From: Piscinibacter sp943370595
GTDB lineage: Bacteria > Pseudomonadota > Gammaproteobacteria > Burkholderiales > Burkholderiaceae_C
Assembly: GCA_943370595.1 (NCBI GenBank)
Contig: CALRRO020000003.1
Location: 248,001-312,000 of the forward strand
DNA: 64,000 nt
Reading direction: 5' to 3'
Numbering within the stretch: position 1 is the first letter of the stretch; each line of letters begins with the position of its first letter. The translations under genes and the position numbers were made by a program. Below, in pieces: positions 24,438 to 32,451 of the stretch. The notes beneath the pieces were generated by a model. It saw only the letters and a list, made by a program, of their open reading frames with translations, had not been told where the DNA came from and made no database searches.

Positions 24438-26189
24438 ATGTGGCAGTACGAAGCGCCGTTGCGCGACATGCGCTACGTGATCGAGGACCTGCTGGGCCTG
24501 CCGGCGCAGTGGGCGGCGATCCCGGCCTTCGCCGAACTCGATGCGGACACCGCGCGCCAGGTGCTGGACGAAGCGGCCCGCTTTGCCACCGAGGTGCTGG
24601 CGCCCACCAATGCGAACGGCGACATCGAAGGCTGCACGCTGAGCGATGGCGCGGTGCGCACGCCCAAGGGCTTCAAGGAAGCCTACCGCGCCTTCGTCGA
24701 GGCCGGCTGGCCGGCCCTGGCCTGCGATCCAGCGGTCGGCGGCCAGGGCCTGCCGCAGGTACTGAACGCTGCGCTGTACGAGATGCTCGCCGCGGCCAAC
24801 CACGCGTGGACGATGTATCCGGGGCTGCTGCACGGCGCCTACGAGTGCCTGCACCTGCATGCGTCCGACGAACTGAAGCAGCGTTACCTCGGCAAGGTGG
24901 TCAGCGGCGAGTGGCTGTCGACGATGTGCCTGACCGAGGCGCATGCCGGCTCCGACCTCGGCCTGCTGTCGACGCGCGCGACGCCGGCGGCCGATGGTTC
25001 GTACCGCCTCAAGGGCACGAAGATCTTCATCTCCGGCGGCGAGCACGACCTGACGGACAACATCGTCCACCTGGTGCTGGCCCGCCTTCCGGACGCGCCA
25101 CCCGGCACCAAGGGCCTGTCGCTGTTCCTGGCGCCCAAGTTCATGCCGGACGGTTCGCGCAATGCGCTGCGCTGCGACGGCATCGAGAAGAAGATGGGCA
25201 TCAAGGGCAGTGCCACCTGCGTGATGGCCTTCGACGGTGCCACCGGCTGGCTGGTGGGCGAGCCGAACCGCGGCCTGCAGGCGATGTTCGCGATGATGAA
25301 CGCGGCGCGGCTGCACGTGGCGCTGCAGGGTCTTGCCCACGCGCAGAACGCGCACCGCAACGCGCTGGTCTACGCCCACGAGCGCCTGCAGTCGCGCGCG
25401 CCGGTGCGGCCCGACGCAAACAGCGCGGCCGATCCGATCGTGCTGCACCCGGCGATGCGCCGCATCCTGATGCGCCAGCGGGTGCTGGTCGAAGGCGGGC
25501 GGATGATCGCCTACGAGGCGGCGCATCTGATCGACCTGGCCGAGCAGTCGGACGACACCGCCGTGCGCGAACGCGCGCAGGACCAGGCCGCGCTGCTGAC
25601 GCCGGTGCTCAAGGCCTTCCTGACCGACAACGGCTACATGCTGGCCAGCCAGGCGCAGCAGGTCTTCGGCGGTCACGGCTACACGCACGACTGGGGCGTC
25701 GAGCAGTGCGTGCGCGATGCGCGCATCGCGATGATCTACGAGGGCACCAATGAGATCCAGGCGATCGACCTGGTGGTGCGCAAGATCGTCGCCGATGGTG
25801 GGCGCCGCTTCGCGGCCTGGCTGGAGGCGCTCGCCGCCGCCGTTCCGGCAGGCGCGCAGCATGCCGCTGCCGCGCTGGCGCAGTTGCGCCTGCTCGGCGA
25901 ACTGGCGGCCGACGTGGTGCGTGCCGCGCGCGAGGATGCCGAACTGCCCTATCGGGTCGCCGACGACCTCCTGCGTGCCACCGGCCTGGCGCTGGTCGCC
26001 CAGGCCTGGGCGCGGGCCGAGGCGGTGTCGGCGCAGCCGCAGCATGCCGGCGATGCCTTCCACGCCGCCAAGCGCGACAGCGCGGCACATTGCTTCGCGC
26101 ACCTGCGACCCGAGTTCGACCATGCGCTGGCGCAGGCGCGAGCGGGCTGGCAGGCCATCCCGCCGCTGGCCCTGCCTGAGATGGCATGA
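24438..26189 (+). CDS. Acyl-CoA dehydrogenase (long, DmdC-like type)
   Basis: 583 aa, about 200 longer than standard acyl-CoA dehydrogenases; the extra C-terminal region after residue ~450 is as in DmdC/FadE-like enzymes. MCLTEAHAGSDLG binds FAD, and IYEGTNEIQAID contains the Glu at the catalytic base position of many family members. QVFGGHGYTHDWGVEQ is also conserved. It should form the alpha,beta-double bond on a saturated acyl-CoA, for example a dihydro-phenylpropanoyl-CoA, supplying the crotonase. Its stop overlaps the marR start (ATGA). Confidence 0.87.
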   Translation: MWQYEAPLRDMRYVIEDLLGLPAQWAAIPAFAELDADTARQVLDEAARFATEVLAPTNANGDIEGCTLSDGAVRTPKGFKEAYRAFVEAGWPALACDPAVGGQGLPQVLNAALYEMLAAANHAWTMYPGLLHGAYECLHLHASDELKQRYLGKVVSGEWLSTMCLTEAHAGSDLGLLSTRATPAADGSYRLKGTKIFISGGEHDLTDNIVHLVLARLPDAPPGTKGLSLFLAPKFMPDGSRNALRCDGIEKKMGIKGSATCVMAFDGATGWLVGEPNRGLQAMFAMMNAARLHVALQGLAHAQNAHRNALVYAHERLQSRAPVRPDANSAADPIVLHPAMRRILMRQRVLVEGGRMIAYEAAHLIDLAEQSDDTAVRERAQDQAALLTPVLKAFLTDNGYMLASQAQQVFGGHGYTHDWGVEQCVRDARIAMIYEGTNEIQAIDLVVRKIVADGGRRFAAWLEALAAAVPAGAQHAAAALAQLRLLGELAADVVRAAREDAELPYRVADDLLRATGLALVAQAWARAEAVSAQPQHAGDAFHAAKRDSAAHCFAHLRPEFDHALAQARAGWQAIPPLALPEMA

Positions 26190-26689
26190 CGACCGCGCCG
26201 CGCACCACGCCGGACGGGCTCGACCATTCGCGCCTGACCACGCTGGTGGGCTACGCCGCCAGCCGTGCCGCCATCGTGCTGCGCCAGGACTTCGCCACCG
26301 CGCTCGGCCCGCTGGGGCTCAAGGTGGTGGACTACTCGATCATGGTGCTGGTCGATGCCAACCCCGATGTCAACCAGAAGCAGCTCGGCGCGGCGCTCGA
26401 CATTTCGGCGCCGAACATGGCGATCACGCTCGACCGGCTGGTCGAGCGCGGCTGGGTCGAGCGCGTGCGCAGCACGCAGGACCGCCGTGCCATGCTGATC
26501 CACCTGACCGCTGCCGGCCGTGCGCTGGTGCGCCGCGCCGAGAAGGTCGCCGCGACCATGGAGGAAGGCACGCTGCAGGTGCTCTCCGGCGCCGAGCGCG
26601 CGCTGCTGGTCGAACTGCTGCTCAAGGTGGGCCTGCACCAGCCGGCGCGGCGGCGCGCCGCACGCGCTGCCGAAGCCGCTTCAGGCTGA
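26186..26689 (+). CDS. MarR family regulator of the catabolic/transport operon
   Basis: 167 aa. The winged helix runs from about residue 45 to 110: NQKQLGAALDISAPNMAITLDRL is the recognition region and DRRAMLIHLTAAG the wing with its typical DxR motif. It is the last gene of the operon, translationally coupled to the dehydrogenase. MarR proteins of hydroxycinnamate clusters (CouR, FerR type) are released from DNA by the CoA thioester; the same logic is likely here, with the CTAGTT-AA-AACTAG site at 15795 as target. The 3' end overlaps the convergent hydrolase gene by 9 bp. Confidence 0.86.
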   Translation: MTTAPRTTPDGLDHSRLTTLVGYAASRAAIVLRQDFATALGPLGLKVVDYSIMVLVDANPDVNQKQLGAALDISAPNMAITLDRLVERGWVERVRSTQDRRAMLIHLTAAGRALVRRAEKVAATMEEGTLQVLSGAERALLVELLLKVGLHQPARRRAARAAEAASG

Positions 26690-27577
26690 TCTGCCGGCGC
26701 GAAGGTGCGCCGCGACGGCCTCGGCCACGCCGGCATCGTCGAGGATGCGGCGGTGGCCCAGGCCGCTGCGGGTCTCCAGCCGCAGCGACGACATCGCCTG
26801 CGCCAGGCGCTGGCTGGTCGCCAGCGGTGCGATGCGGTCGCCTTCGTCGTGCAGCAGCAGTGTCGGCAGCGCAATGCGCGGGCCCAGCCAGGGCGGTTCG
26901 TACTGGGCCAGCGGCACACCCTCGCGGCGCTCGATCTGGGCCTGCATGCGCACGCCGATCCTTTCGGGCAGGCCGAAGCTGCCGGCGAACCAGGTGATGA
27001 ACTGCGCCGGCGGCGCTGATGGCGCGATCAGCGCCAGCCGCTGCACCGGCAGGCCGCGCGCCGAGGCATGCAGCGCGGCCAGGGCACCGAGCGAGTGGGC
27101 GACCACGCCGTGCAGCGGCCCGAGACGCGCCGTGGCGGCGAAGATCGCGCGGGCGAACTGCGGCAGCGTGGCGCGCCAGCCGCCGCTCGCGCCATGTGCC
27201 GGAAAGTCGAGCAGCACCGGGTCGAAGCCCTGCGCCGCCAGCGCGTCGCCGAGCCGCCGCATCTGCCCGGCGCTGCCGGCCCAGCCGTGCACCAGCAGCA
27301 CCAGCGGCGCGCCGGGGGCGATGTCCGACCGCCGGTGTGCCGCGAGGTGCGCACCTTCGAACGCCCAGCGGTCGACGCGCCACGGCGATGGCAGCGGCCG
27401 GCGCGCGGCCAGCTTCCACGGCAGCGGCGTGAAGAAGAGGCGCAGCGCGCCGCGCGTGGCCCAGCCCGGCGAGAGCCGGTCGGTCCAGCGCAATGCGGTG
27501 CCGAGCAGGCGCGCCGGCAGGCTGGCCGCGTAGAACGCCGCGGCCGGGTTGGCGGCGGGGGAAGCGGGGCCGGCCAT
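26681..27577 (-). CDS. Alpha/beta hydrolase
   Basis: 298 aa. LVLLVHGWAGSAGQM near residue 95 is the oxyanion-hole HGW, VVAHSLGALAAL carries the nucleophile Ser (first Gly of GxSxG is Ala), LLLHDEGDRI supplies the Asp and GLGHRRIL the His. The fold and triad are complete; no substrate can be assigned. The ATG at 27577 lies 2 bp behind the stop of a 37-codon membrane ORF, without a clear ribosome-binding site of its own, so translational coupling is likely. A palindrome shared with the tetR promoter lies upstream of the pair. Confidence 0.82.
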   Translation of the reverse strand: MAGPASPAANPAAAFYAASLPARLLGTALRWTDRLSPGWATRGALRLFFTPLPWKLAARRPLPSPWRVDRWAFEGAHLAAHRRSDIAPGAPLVLLVHGWAGSAGQMRRLGDALAAQGFDPVLLDFPAHGASGGWRATLPQFARAIFAATARLGPLHGVVAHSLGALAALHASARGLPVQRLALIAPSAPPAQFITWFAGSFGLPERIGVRMQAQIERREGVPLAQYEPPWLGPRIALPTLLLHDEGDRIAPLATSQRLAQAMSSLRLETRSGLGHRRILDDAGVAEAVAAHLRAGRSA

Positions 27578-27579
27578 GG

Positions 27580-27693
27580 TCAGAACAGCACCAGGTCGGC
27601 GTTGCGGTCCGGCACGGCCTGCCACAGGCGCCACAGCGTGGTGCCGGCCGTGGCGACGGCAACTGCTACCGCAGCGATGAGGACGATCAGCAT
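27580..27693 (-). CDS. Small single-pass membrane protein (37 aa)
   Basis: An ATG at 27693 is preceded by AAGGAGA at seven bases and opens 37 codons ending in TGA at 27580. The product begins MLIVLIAAVAVAVATAG, one hydrophobic segment, followed by a short polar tail ending in DLVLF. The strong ribosome-binding site, the tight 2-bp junction to the hydrolase and a perfect palindrome 16 bp upstream support a real gene. It could anchor or assist the hydrolase at the membrane. I do not recognise a family. Confidence 0.6.
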   Translation of the reverse strand: MLIVLIAAVAVAVATAGTTLWRLWQAVPDRNADLVLF

Positions 27694-27708
27694 CGAGGGT
27701 TCTCCTTG

Positions 27709-27726
27709 TTCGCACGATCGTGCGAA
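27709..27726. promoter_or_regulatory. Perfect 18-bp palindrome, candidate TetR operator
   Basis: TTCGCACGATCGTGCGAA is a perfect palindrome 16 bp upstream of the small membrane ORF, next to its ribosome-binding site. A 16/18 match lies directly before the start of the tetR gene upstream. The shared core CACGATCGT at both promoters points to the TetR protein as repressor of the ORF-hydrolase pair. Confidence 0.75.
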
Positions 27727-27783
27727 ATTTGGGTGCGGCGGATGGCCGCGGGTTCGGGCGCGTGGGTCATGGCGTCCGGAGGG

Positions 27784-28437
27784 TCAGGGGCGGCTGCGGC
27801 GCACTGGCGCCGGCAGCAGCGAAGCAATCAGCCGCTCGTAGGCGGCCCAGGCGCGATCGGCAGCGCGCGGGTCGCGCACGAAGCGCGCCTCGCGCATCAG
27901 CGCGACGAACAGGCCGTCGAGTTCGTAGGCAAGCTGCTCGGCGTCGGTGCCGCCGTCCAGGTGGCCGGCCTCGATGGCCTGCATCACCGTGCGCTTGAGC
28001 GCGCTGCGCCAGCGCATCGTGCCGTCCAGCAGCAGGTCGCGCAGCGGGCCATCGCGGTCGTCGTACTCGAAGGCGCCGGCGCAGTACAGGCAGCCGGTGC
28101 GGATCTCGACGTCGCGCGCGCGTTGCAGCCACAGCCGCATGATCGCGTTCAGCCGTGGCAGGCCGCGCGGCTCGCGCATCGCCGGCACGAACACATCCTG
28201 CAGGAAGCGGCGGTCGTACTCCTCGATCACCGCCTTCTGCAGGGCCTCGCGCGAGCCGATGCGCGAGAACACGCCACTCTTGGACAGGCCCAGTCGCTTG
28301 GCCACCTCGCCGATGGTCAGGCTCTCCAGCCCGTCGGACGCGGCCATCTCGAGCGCGGTGTCGAGGATGGCCGCCAGCGTCAACCCGCTGCGCTGGGTCT
28401 TCGCTTCGACTGTGATGGAGCTGTCCATGGACTCCAA
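27784..28437 (-). CDS. TetR family regulator next to hydrolase operon
   Basis: 217 aa. Helix-turn-helix at residues 35-65 (LTIGEVAKRLGLSKSGVFSRIGS), then EALQKAVIEEYDRRF. The C-terminal half includes GCLYCAGAFEYDDRDGPLRD, the pattern of the TetR_C subgroup. Start could be 28437 or the ATG at 28428; both lie just after the palindrome at 28439-28456. It is transcribed toward the small ORF and hydrolase, and matching palindromes at both promoters indicate autorepression plus repression of that pair. Effector unknown. Confidence 0.86.
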   Translation of the reverse strand: MESMDSSITVEAKTQRSGLTLAAILDTALEMAASDGLESLTIGEVAKRLGLSKSGVFSRIGSREALQKAVIEEYDRRFLQDVFVPAMREPRGLPRLNAIMRLWLQRARDVEIRTGCLYCAGAFEYDDRDGPLRDLLLDGTMRWRSALKRTVMQAIEAGHLDGGTDAEQLAYELDGLFVALMREARFVRDPRAADRAWAAYERLIASLLPAPVRRSRP

Positions 28438-28438
28438 T

Positions 28439-28456
28439 TTAGCACGATCGTACGAA
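28439..28456. promoter_or_regulatory. Second copy of the TetR palindrome, at the tetR start
   Basis: TTAGCACGATCGTACGAA differs at two symmetric-region positions from the perfect copy at 27709-27726. It abuts the first tetR codon at 28437, so the bound protein would sit on or just after the promoter. Confidence 0.7.
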
Positions 28457-28547
28457 ACTGCAAGTTCTGGCTCGTGACACTGAGCTGGCGTTGCGGCTTT
28501 TTTTTCGTGCCACCGTCGGCGCGCGGCGGGTGGTCCGGGTGTGCGCT

Positions 28548-28845
28548 CTCCGGCCCACGCTCGCGGGCAGCCACCGAGGCCTGCAGACCTGACCTCATCA
28601 ACACCGCGTCTTCACCTCACCGCCTGGGCGACCGCGAATGGGGCCTGCGCTCGCACACCCGAACCACCAACCCCGACCGGCACCGAGGACTTCATCGACA
28701 CGCCCCACGAGCGCAGCGGCAGGGGGGTGGTTGGGTCCGGGGGCGCAGGCCCCATTCGCGGTCTCCCTGGCGGTGGCGTGAAGAGAAGGTGTTGATGAGC
28801 CTCGCGCGGCCGTGCTCGGTGGTCGCCCGCGAGCGTGGGCCGGAG
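28548..28845. repeat. 298-bp imperfect palindrome with two 103-nt arms
   Basis: The gap 28457-28943 has no credible gene. Its core is an inverted repeat: 28548-28568 pairs perfectly with 28825-28845, 28594-28605 with 28788-28799, and 28630-28650 with 28743-28763. Both arms are 103 nt and the stretches between matches are imperfectly complementary, enclosing a ~92-nt centre that is itself partly symmetric. It could form a very long hairpin and end transcription from either side. No transposase, terminal target duplication or tRNA is visible. Small ORFs through it on both strands are explained by the symmetry. Confidence 0.75.
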
Positions 28846-28943
28846 AACACGGGCCCGGCCACCCCCCTGCCTCTCCACCCCGCCGCATGAAAGCAACGAG
28901 CCAGTGACCGCACCGTGCCTTCAGCCTTGCACGCGCAGCCTCG

Positions 28944-30062
28944 TCAGCCCCACACCTCGCTGGCTGTCTCCACCACCAGCGCCAGCTTGCGGCGCTGGTC
29001 CTCCACGGCGATGTTGTTGCCGTGCACGGTGCTGGAGAAGCCGCACTGCGGTGACAGGCACAGCTGGTCCAGCGGCGCGTACTTCGCGGCCTCGTCGATG
29101 CGGCGCTTCAGGTCGTCCTTCTTCTCGAGCTGTCCGAACTTGGTGGTCACCAGGCCGAGCACGACGGTCTTGCCCTTGGTCAGGTAGCGCAGCGGGCGGA
29201 AGTCGCCCGAGCGGTCGTCGTCGTACTCGAGGAAGAAAGCGTCGAGGTTCATCTCGGCCAGCAGCGCTTCGGCTACCGGCTCGTAGTTGCCGGCCGCTGC
29301 GTGCGTGCTCTTGAAGTTGCCGCGGCACAGGTGCATCGCCAGCGTCATGCCGGCCGGCTTCTTCGCCACCACCTTGTTGATGAAGGTGGCGTAGCGGTGC
29401 GGCAGCTCGTTCGGGTCGTCGCCGCGCGAGCGCGCCGCCTCGCGCATCTTCTCGTCGCACAGGTAGGCGAGGTTGGTGTCGTCCATCTGCACGTAACGGC
29501 AGCCGGCGTCGTACAGCGACTGCAGCTCCTCGCCGTAGGCCTGGGCGACGTCGTCGTAGAACACCGGCTCGAGCTCCGGGTACGCCTCGCGGCTGATGCC
29601 GGCACGGCCGCCACGGAAGTGCAGCATGGTCGGGCTCGGAATGGTGACCTTGGGTGTCATCCCGGCGGCGATCTGGCCCTTCAGGTACTCGAAGTCGGCC
29701 TTCTGGATGTCCTTGACGTGGCGCACCTTGTCGATCACGCGGATCACCGGCGGCGCCAGCTCCTCGGTGCCGTCGGGCTTTCTCACGGTGACCGGGATGT
29801 CGGTCTTCACGCCGCCGAGCTGCTCGAGGAAGTCGATGTGGAAATAGGTGCGGCGGAACTCGCCGTCGGTGATCGACTGCAGGCCAACGTCCTGCTGGAA
29901 TTTGACGATCTCGGTGATCGCCTTGTCTTCCACCACACGCAGCTGGGCCGCGTCGATGGACTTCTTGACGAAGAACTGCTCACGCGCCTCGAGCAGGTAA
30001 GCGGGGCGCAGGAAGCTGCCGACATGGTCGGCGCGGAAGGGGGGCGTGGTGCGGGCGGTCAT
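28944..30062 (-). CDS. Cobalamin-independent methionine synthase (MetE) C-terminal-type methyltransferase
   Basis: 372 aa, about half of full MetE, corresponding to its catalytic C-terminal barrel. AMHLCRGN supplies the His-x-Cys and LSPQCGFSS the second Cys of the zinc site; RADHVGSFLRP opens the domain. Such stand-alone proteins use a methyl donor to methylate homocysteine or related thiols; the donor is uncertain because the N-terminal folate-binding half is absent. The start at 30062 gives the usual family N-terminus. It is divergent from the next transporter; the shared gap is 250 bp. Confidence 0.85.
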   Translation of the reverse strand: MTARTTPPFRADHVGSFLRPAYLLEAREQFFVKKSIDAAQLRVVEDKAITEIVKFQQDVGLQSITDGEFRRTYFHIDFLEQLGGVKTDIPVTVRKPDGTEELAPPVIRVIDKVRHVKDIQKADFEYLKGQIAAGMTPKVTIPSPTMLHFRGGRAGISREAYPELEPVFYDDVAQAYGEELQSLYDAGCRYVQMDDTNLAYLCDEKMREAARSRGDDPNELPHRYATFINKVVAKKPAGMTLAMHLCRGNFKSTHAAAGNYEPVAEALLAEMNLDAFFLEYDDDRSGDFRPLRYLTKGKTVVLGLVTTKFGQLEKKDDLKRRIDEAAKYAPLDQLCLSPQCGFSSTVHGNNIAVEDQRRKLALVVETASEVWG

Positions 30063-30312
30063 CGGCGTCTCCGGGGATGGCAATGGCGCGGAATCATAGG
30101 TCCGCTTCGACGCTCGCGAGGCCTTGATCGATAAGTGACTTAACCGATAGCGGATTGCGATAACTGCTAGTGGAACATCCTCGTTGTGGTGCCACTGGCC
30201 GGCGGGCACGATCGCACCCCACAACGGCATGCTGCGCGGTGCCCCGGTCTGCCCGCAAGACCGGACCGCGACGGCCTAAGATCGCAGCCCCTCTTCCGGA
30301 GACCGTCCCACC

Positions 30313-31488
30313 ATGCACAAGCGCCATTTCCTGCGTGCCCTGGCCGCTGCCTCGATGGCGGCCGGCCTGTCCGTGCCAGCCCTCGCTGCCGACACCGGCC
30401 CGATCAAGATCGGCCTGATCCTGCCGATGACCGGCCAGCAGGCCACCACCGGCCGTCAGATCGATGCGGCGGTGAAGCTCTACCTGGCGCAGAACGGCAA
30501 CACCATCGCCGGGCGCAAGGTGGAAGTGATCGTCAAGGACGACGCCACCGTGCCCGACACCACGCGCCGCCTGGCGCAGGAACTGGTGGTGCAGGAGAAG
30601 GTCGTCGCGCTGGCCGGCTTCGGCATCACGCCGGCCGCCATGGCCACCGCGCCGATCGCCACGCAGAGCAAGACGCCGATGGTCGTGATGGCCGCCGCCA
30701 CCTCGGCCATCACCGAAGCCTCGCCCTTCGTCGTGCGCACCAGCTTCACGCTGCCGCAGGCCTCGGTGGCGATCGCCGAGTGGGCCAACAAGAACAACAT
30801 CAAGAAAGTCGTGACGCTGGTGTCCGACTACGCGCCGGGCATCGATGCCGAGAAGTACTTCGCCGACCGCATCGTGCTCAACAGCGGCACGGTGCTGGAG
30901 AAGCTGCGCACGCCGCTGCGCAGCCCGGACTTTGCGCCGGTGCTGCAGAAGGTGCGTGACGCCAAGCCCGACGCGCTGTTCGTGTTCCTGCCTTCGGGCC
31001 AGGGCGCGGCCTTCATGAAGCAGTTCGCCGAACGTGGCCTCGACAAGGCCGGCATCCGGCTGATCGGCACCGGCGACATCACCGACGACGACCAGCTCAA
31101 CGACATGGGCGACGTGGCGCTGGGCGTGGTCACCGCGCACCACTACGCGGCGGCGCACAAGTCGGCGGTGAACCAGAAGTTCGTCGAGGCGTTCAAGAAG
31201 GCCAACAACGGCATGCGCCCGAACTTCATGGCGGTCGGCGGCTACGACGGCATGCGCGTCATCATGGAAGCGCTCAAGGCCACCAAGGGCGAGGGCGGCG
31301 AGAAGCTGCTCGCCGCGATGAAGGGCCAGATCTTCGAAAGCCCGCGCGGCCAGGTGCTGATCGACGGCCAGACGCGCGACGTCGTGCACGACATGTACAT
31401 CCGCAAGGTCGAGCGGGTCGGTGGCGAACTCCAGAACGTCGAGTTCGACGCCATCAAGGCCATGAAGGACCCCGGAAAGGTGAAGTGA
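30313..31488 (+). CDS. Substrate-binding protein of Liv-type ABC transporter, cluster C
   Basis: 391 aa. Signal peptide (LRALAAASMAAGLSVPALA) then DTGPIKIGLILPMTGQQATTG. LAGFGITPAAMATAPIA and VGGYDGMRVIMEAL are family landmarks. It heads a five-gene transporter that ends 7 bp from pobA, so an aromatic acid ligand (4-hydroxybenzoate or similar) is a fair guess. The 250-bp region upstream holds repeated CGATA words and a CTTAACCG at 30139-30146 that recurs inverted before the iclR gene at 36876, plus a CCGGTCT-N7-AGACCGG hairpin at 30244-30264. Confidence 0.87.
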   Translation: MHKRHFLRALAAASMAAGLSVPALAADTGPIKIGLILPMTGQQATTGRQIDAAVKLYLAQNGNTIAGRKVEVIVKDDATVPDTTRRLAQELVVQEKVVALAGFGITPAAMATAPIATQSKTPMVVMAAATSAITEASPFVVRTSFTLPQASVAIAEWANKNNIKKVVTLVSDYAPGIDAEKYFADRIVLNSGTVLEKLRTPLRSPDFAPVLQKVRDAKPDALFVFLPSGQGAAFMKQFAERGLDKAGIRLIGTGDITDDDQLNDMGDVALGVVTAHHYAAAHKSAVNQKFVEAFKKANNGMRPNFMAVGGYDGMRVIMEALKATKGEGGEKLLAAMKGQIFESPRGQVLIDGQTRDVVHDMYIRKVERVGGELQNVEFDAIKAMKDPGKVK

Positions 31489-31496
31489 CCCCCCGT

Positions 31497-31570
31497 AGCG
31501 CCTGACGGCGCTCCCCCCTGGGGGCGCCGCCGGCGGCCCGGCGGAGCCGGTTCCGCGGCGGCCGCTGGAT
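31497..31570 (+). repeat. GC-rich intercistronic hairpins between binding protein and livH
   Basis: The 102-bp gap after the binding-protein gene holds AGCGCC-TGAC-GGCGCT (31497-31512), a C-run/G-run stem at 31513-31524 and further GC-rich self-complementary sequence to about 31570. There is no U-run, so this is more likely an mRNA-stabilising or processivity element than a full terminator. Similar gaps occur in transporter cluster D. Confidence 0.5.
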
Positions 31571-31590
31571 GGGGTTGGTGCACAGCAACC

Positions 31591-32451
31591 ATGCTTACTC
31601 TGCTTTTCGACGGCATCGCCTACGGCATGCTGCTGTTCGTGCTCGCGGTCGGGCTGGCCGTGACGCTGGGGTTGATGAACTTCGTCAACCTGGCGCACGG
31701 AGCCTTCGCGATGGCCGGCGGCTACGTCACCGTGCTGCTGATGGAGCGCGCCGGCGTGCCGTTTCTCGCCACGCTGCCGCTGGCCTTCCTGATCCCCGCG
31801 GCGATCGGTGCGGTCGCGGAGCGCACCTTGTACCGGCCGATGTACAAGCGGCCGCACCTGGACCACGTGCTGTTCTCGATCGGCATCGTCTTCATGACGG
31901 TGGCCGCAGTCGACTACATCGTCGGCTCGCAGCAGCAGATCATCAAGCTGCCCGAGTTCCTTCAGGGCCGCTTCGAAATCGCCGGCGTCGGCATCGGCCG
32001 CTATCGGCTCTTCATCATCGTCGTCTGCCTGGTGCTGACGGCGATCTTGCAGATGATCCTCGCGCGCACGCGCTTCGGCTCGCGCCTGCGCGCCGCGGTC
32101 GACGATCCGCGTGTGGCCGCTGGCCTGGGCATCAACGTCAACCAGGTGTTCAGCATCACCTTCGCGGTCGGTTCCGGCCTGGCAGGTCTCGGCGGTGCGT
32201 TGGGCGCCGAAGTGCTGGGCCTGGACCCGAGCTTCCCGCTCAAGTTCATGATCTATTTCCTGATCGTCGTCTCGGTCGGCGGCACGACGACCATCACCGG
32301 CCCGTTGCTGGCCGCGCTGCTGCTGGGCATTGCAGACGTGTTCGGCAAGTACTACGTGCCGCAACTCGGGGCCTTCGTGGTCTACGCGCTGATGGTGGGC
32401 ATCCTGTTCTGGCGCCCGCAGGGCCTGTTCGGCAGGGCGGCCGCCAAATGA
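31591..32451 (+). CDS. livH: Liv-type ABC transporter permease (LivH family), cluster C
   Basis: 286 aa, about eight membrane segments. GLMNFVNLAHGAFAMAGGY near residue 28 and VSVGGTTTITGPLLAALLLG near residue 225 are typical. The end IIFWRPQGLFG-like (GILFWRPQGLFG) is the family tail. Its stop overlaps the livM start (ATGA at 32448). Together with LivM it forms the channel of the importer beside pobA. Confidence 0.9.
   Translation: MLTLLFDGIAYGMLLFVLAVGLAVTLGLMNFVNLAHGAFAMAGGYVTVLLMERAGVPFLATLPLAFLIPAAIGAVAERTLYRPMYKRPHLDHVLFSIGIVFMTVAAVDYIVGSQQQIIKLPEFLQGRFEIAGVGIGRYRLFIIVVCLVLTAILQMILARTRFGSRLRAAVDDPRVAAGLGINVNQVFSITFAVGSGLAGLGGALGAEVLGLDPSFPLKFMIYFLIVVSVGGTTTITGPLLAALLLGIADVFGKYYVPQLGAFVVYALMVGILFWRPQGLFGRAAAK

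Noticed and set aside
28548..28845. Insertion sequence or MITE
   Set aside because: No transposase, no visible target-site duplication; kept only as an unexplained palindrome.
28541..28913. Several short ORFs on both strands in the palindrome region
   Set aside because: They mirror each other because of the inverted repeat; no ribosome-binding sites, no shared motif with known proteins.
28944..30062. Truncated metE pseudogene
   Set aside because: The frame is intact, the zinc ligands are present and stand-alone C-terminal-type proteins of this length are a known form.
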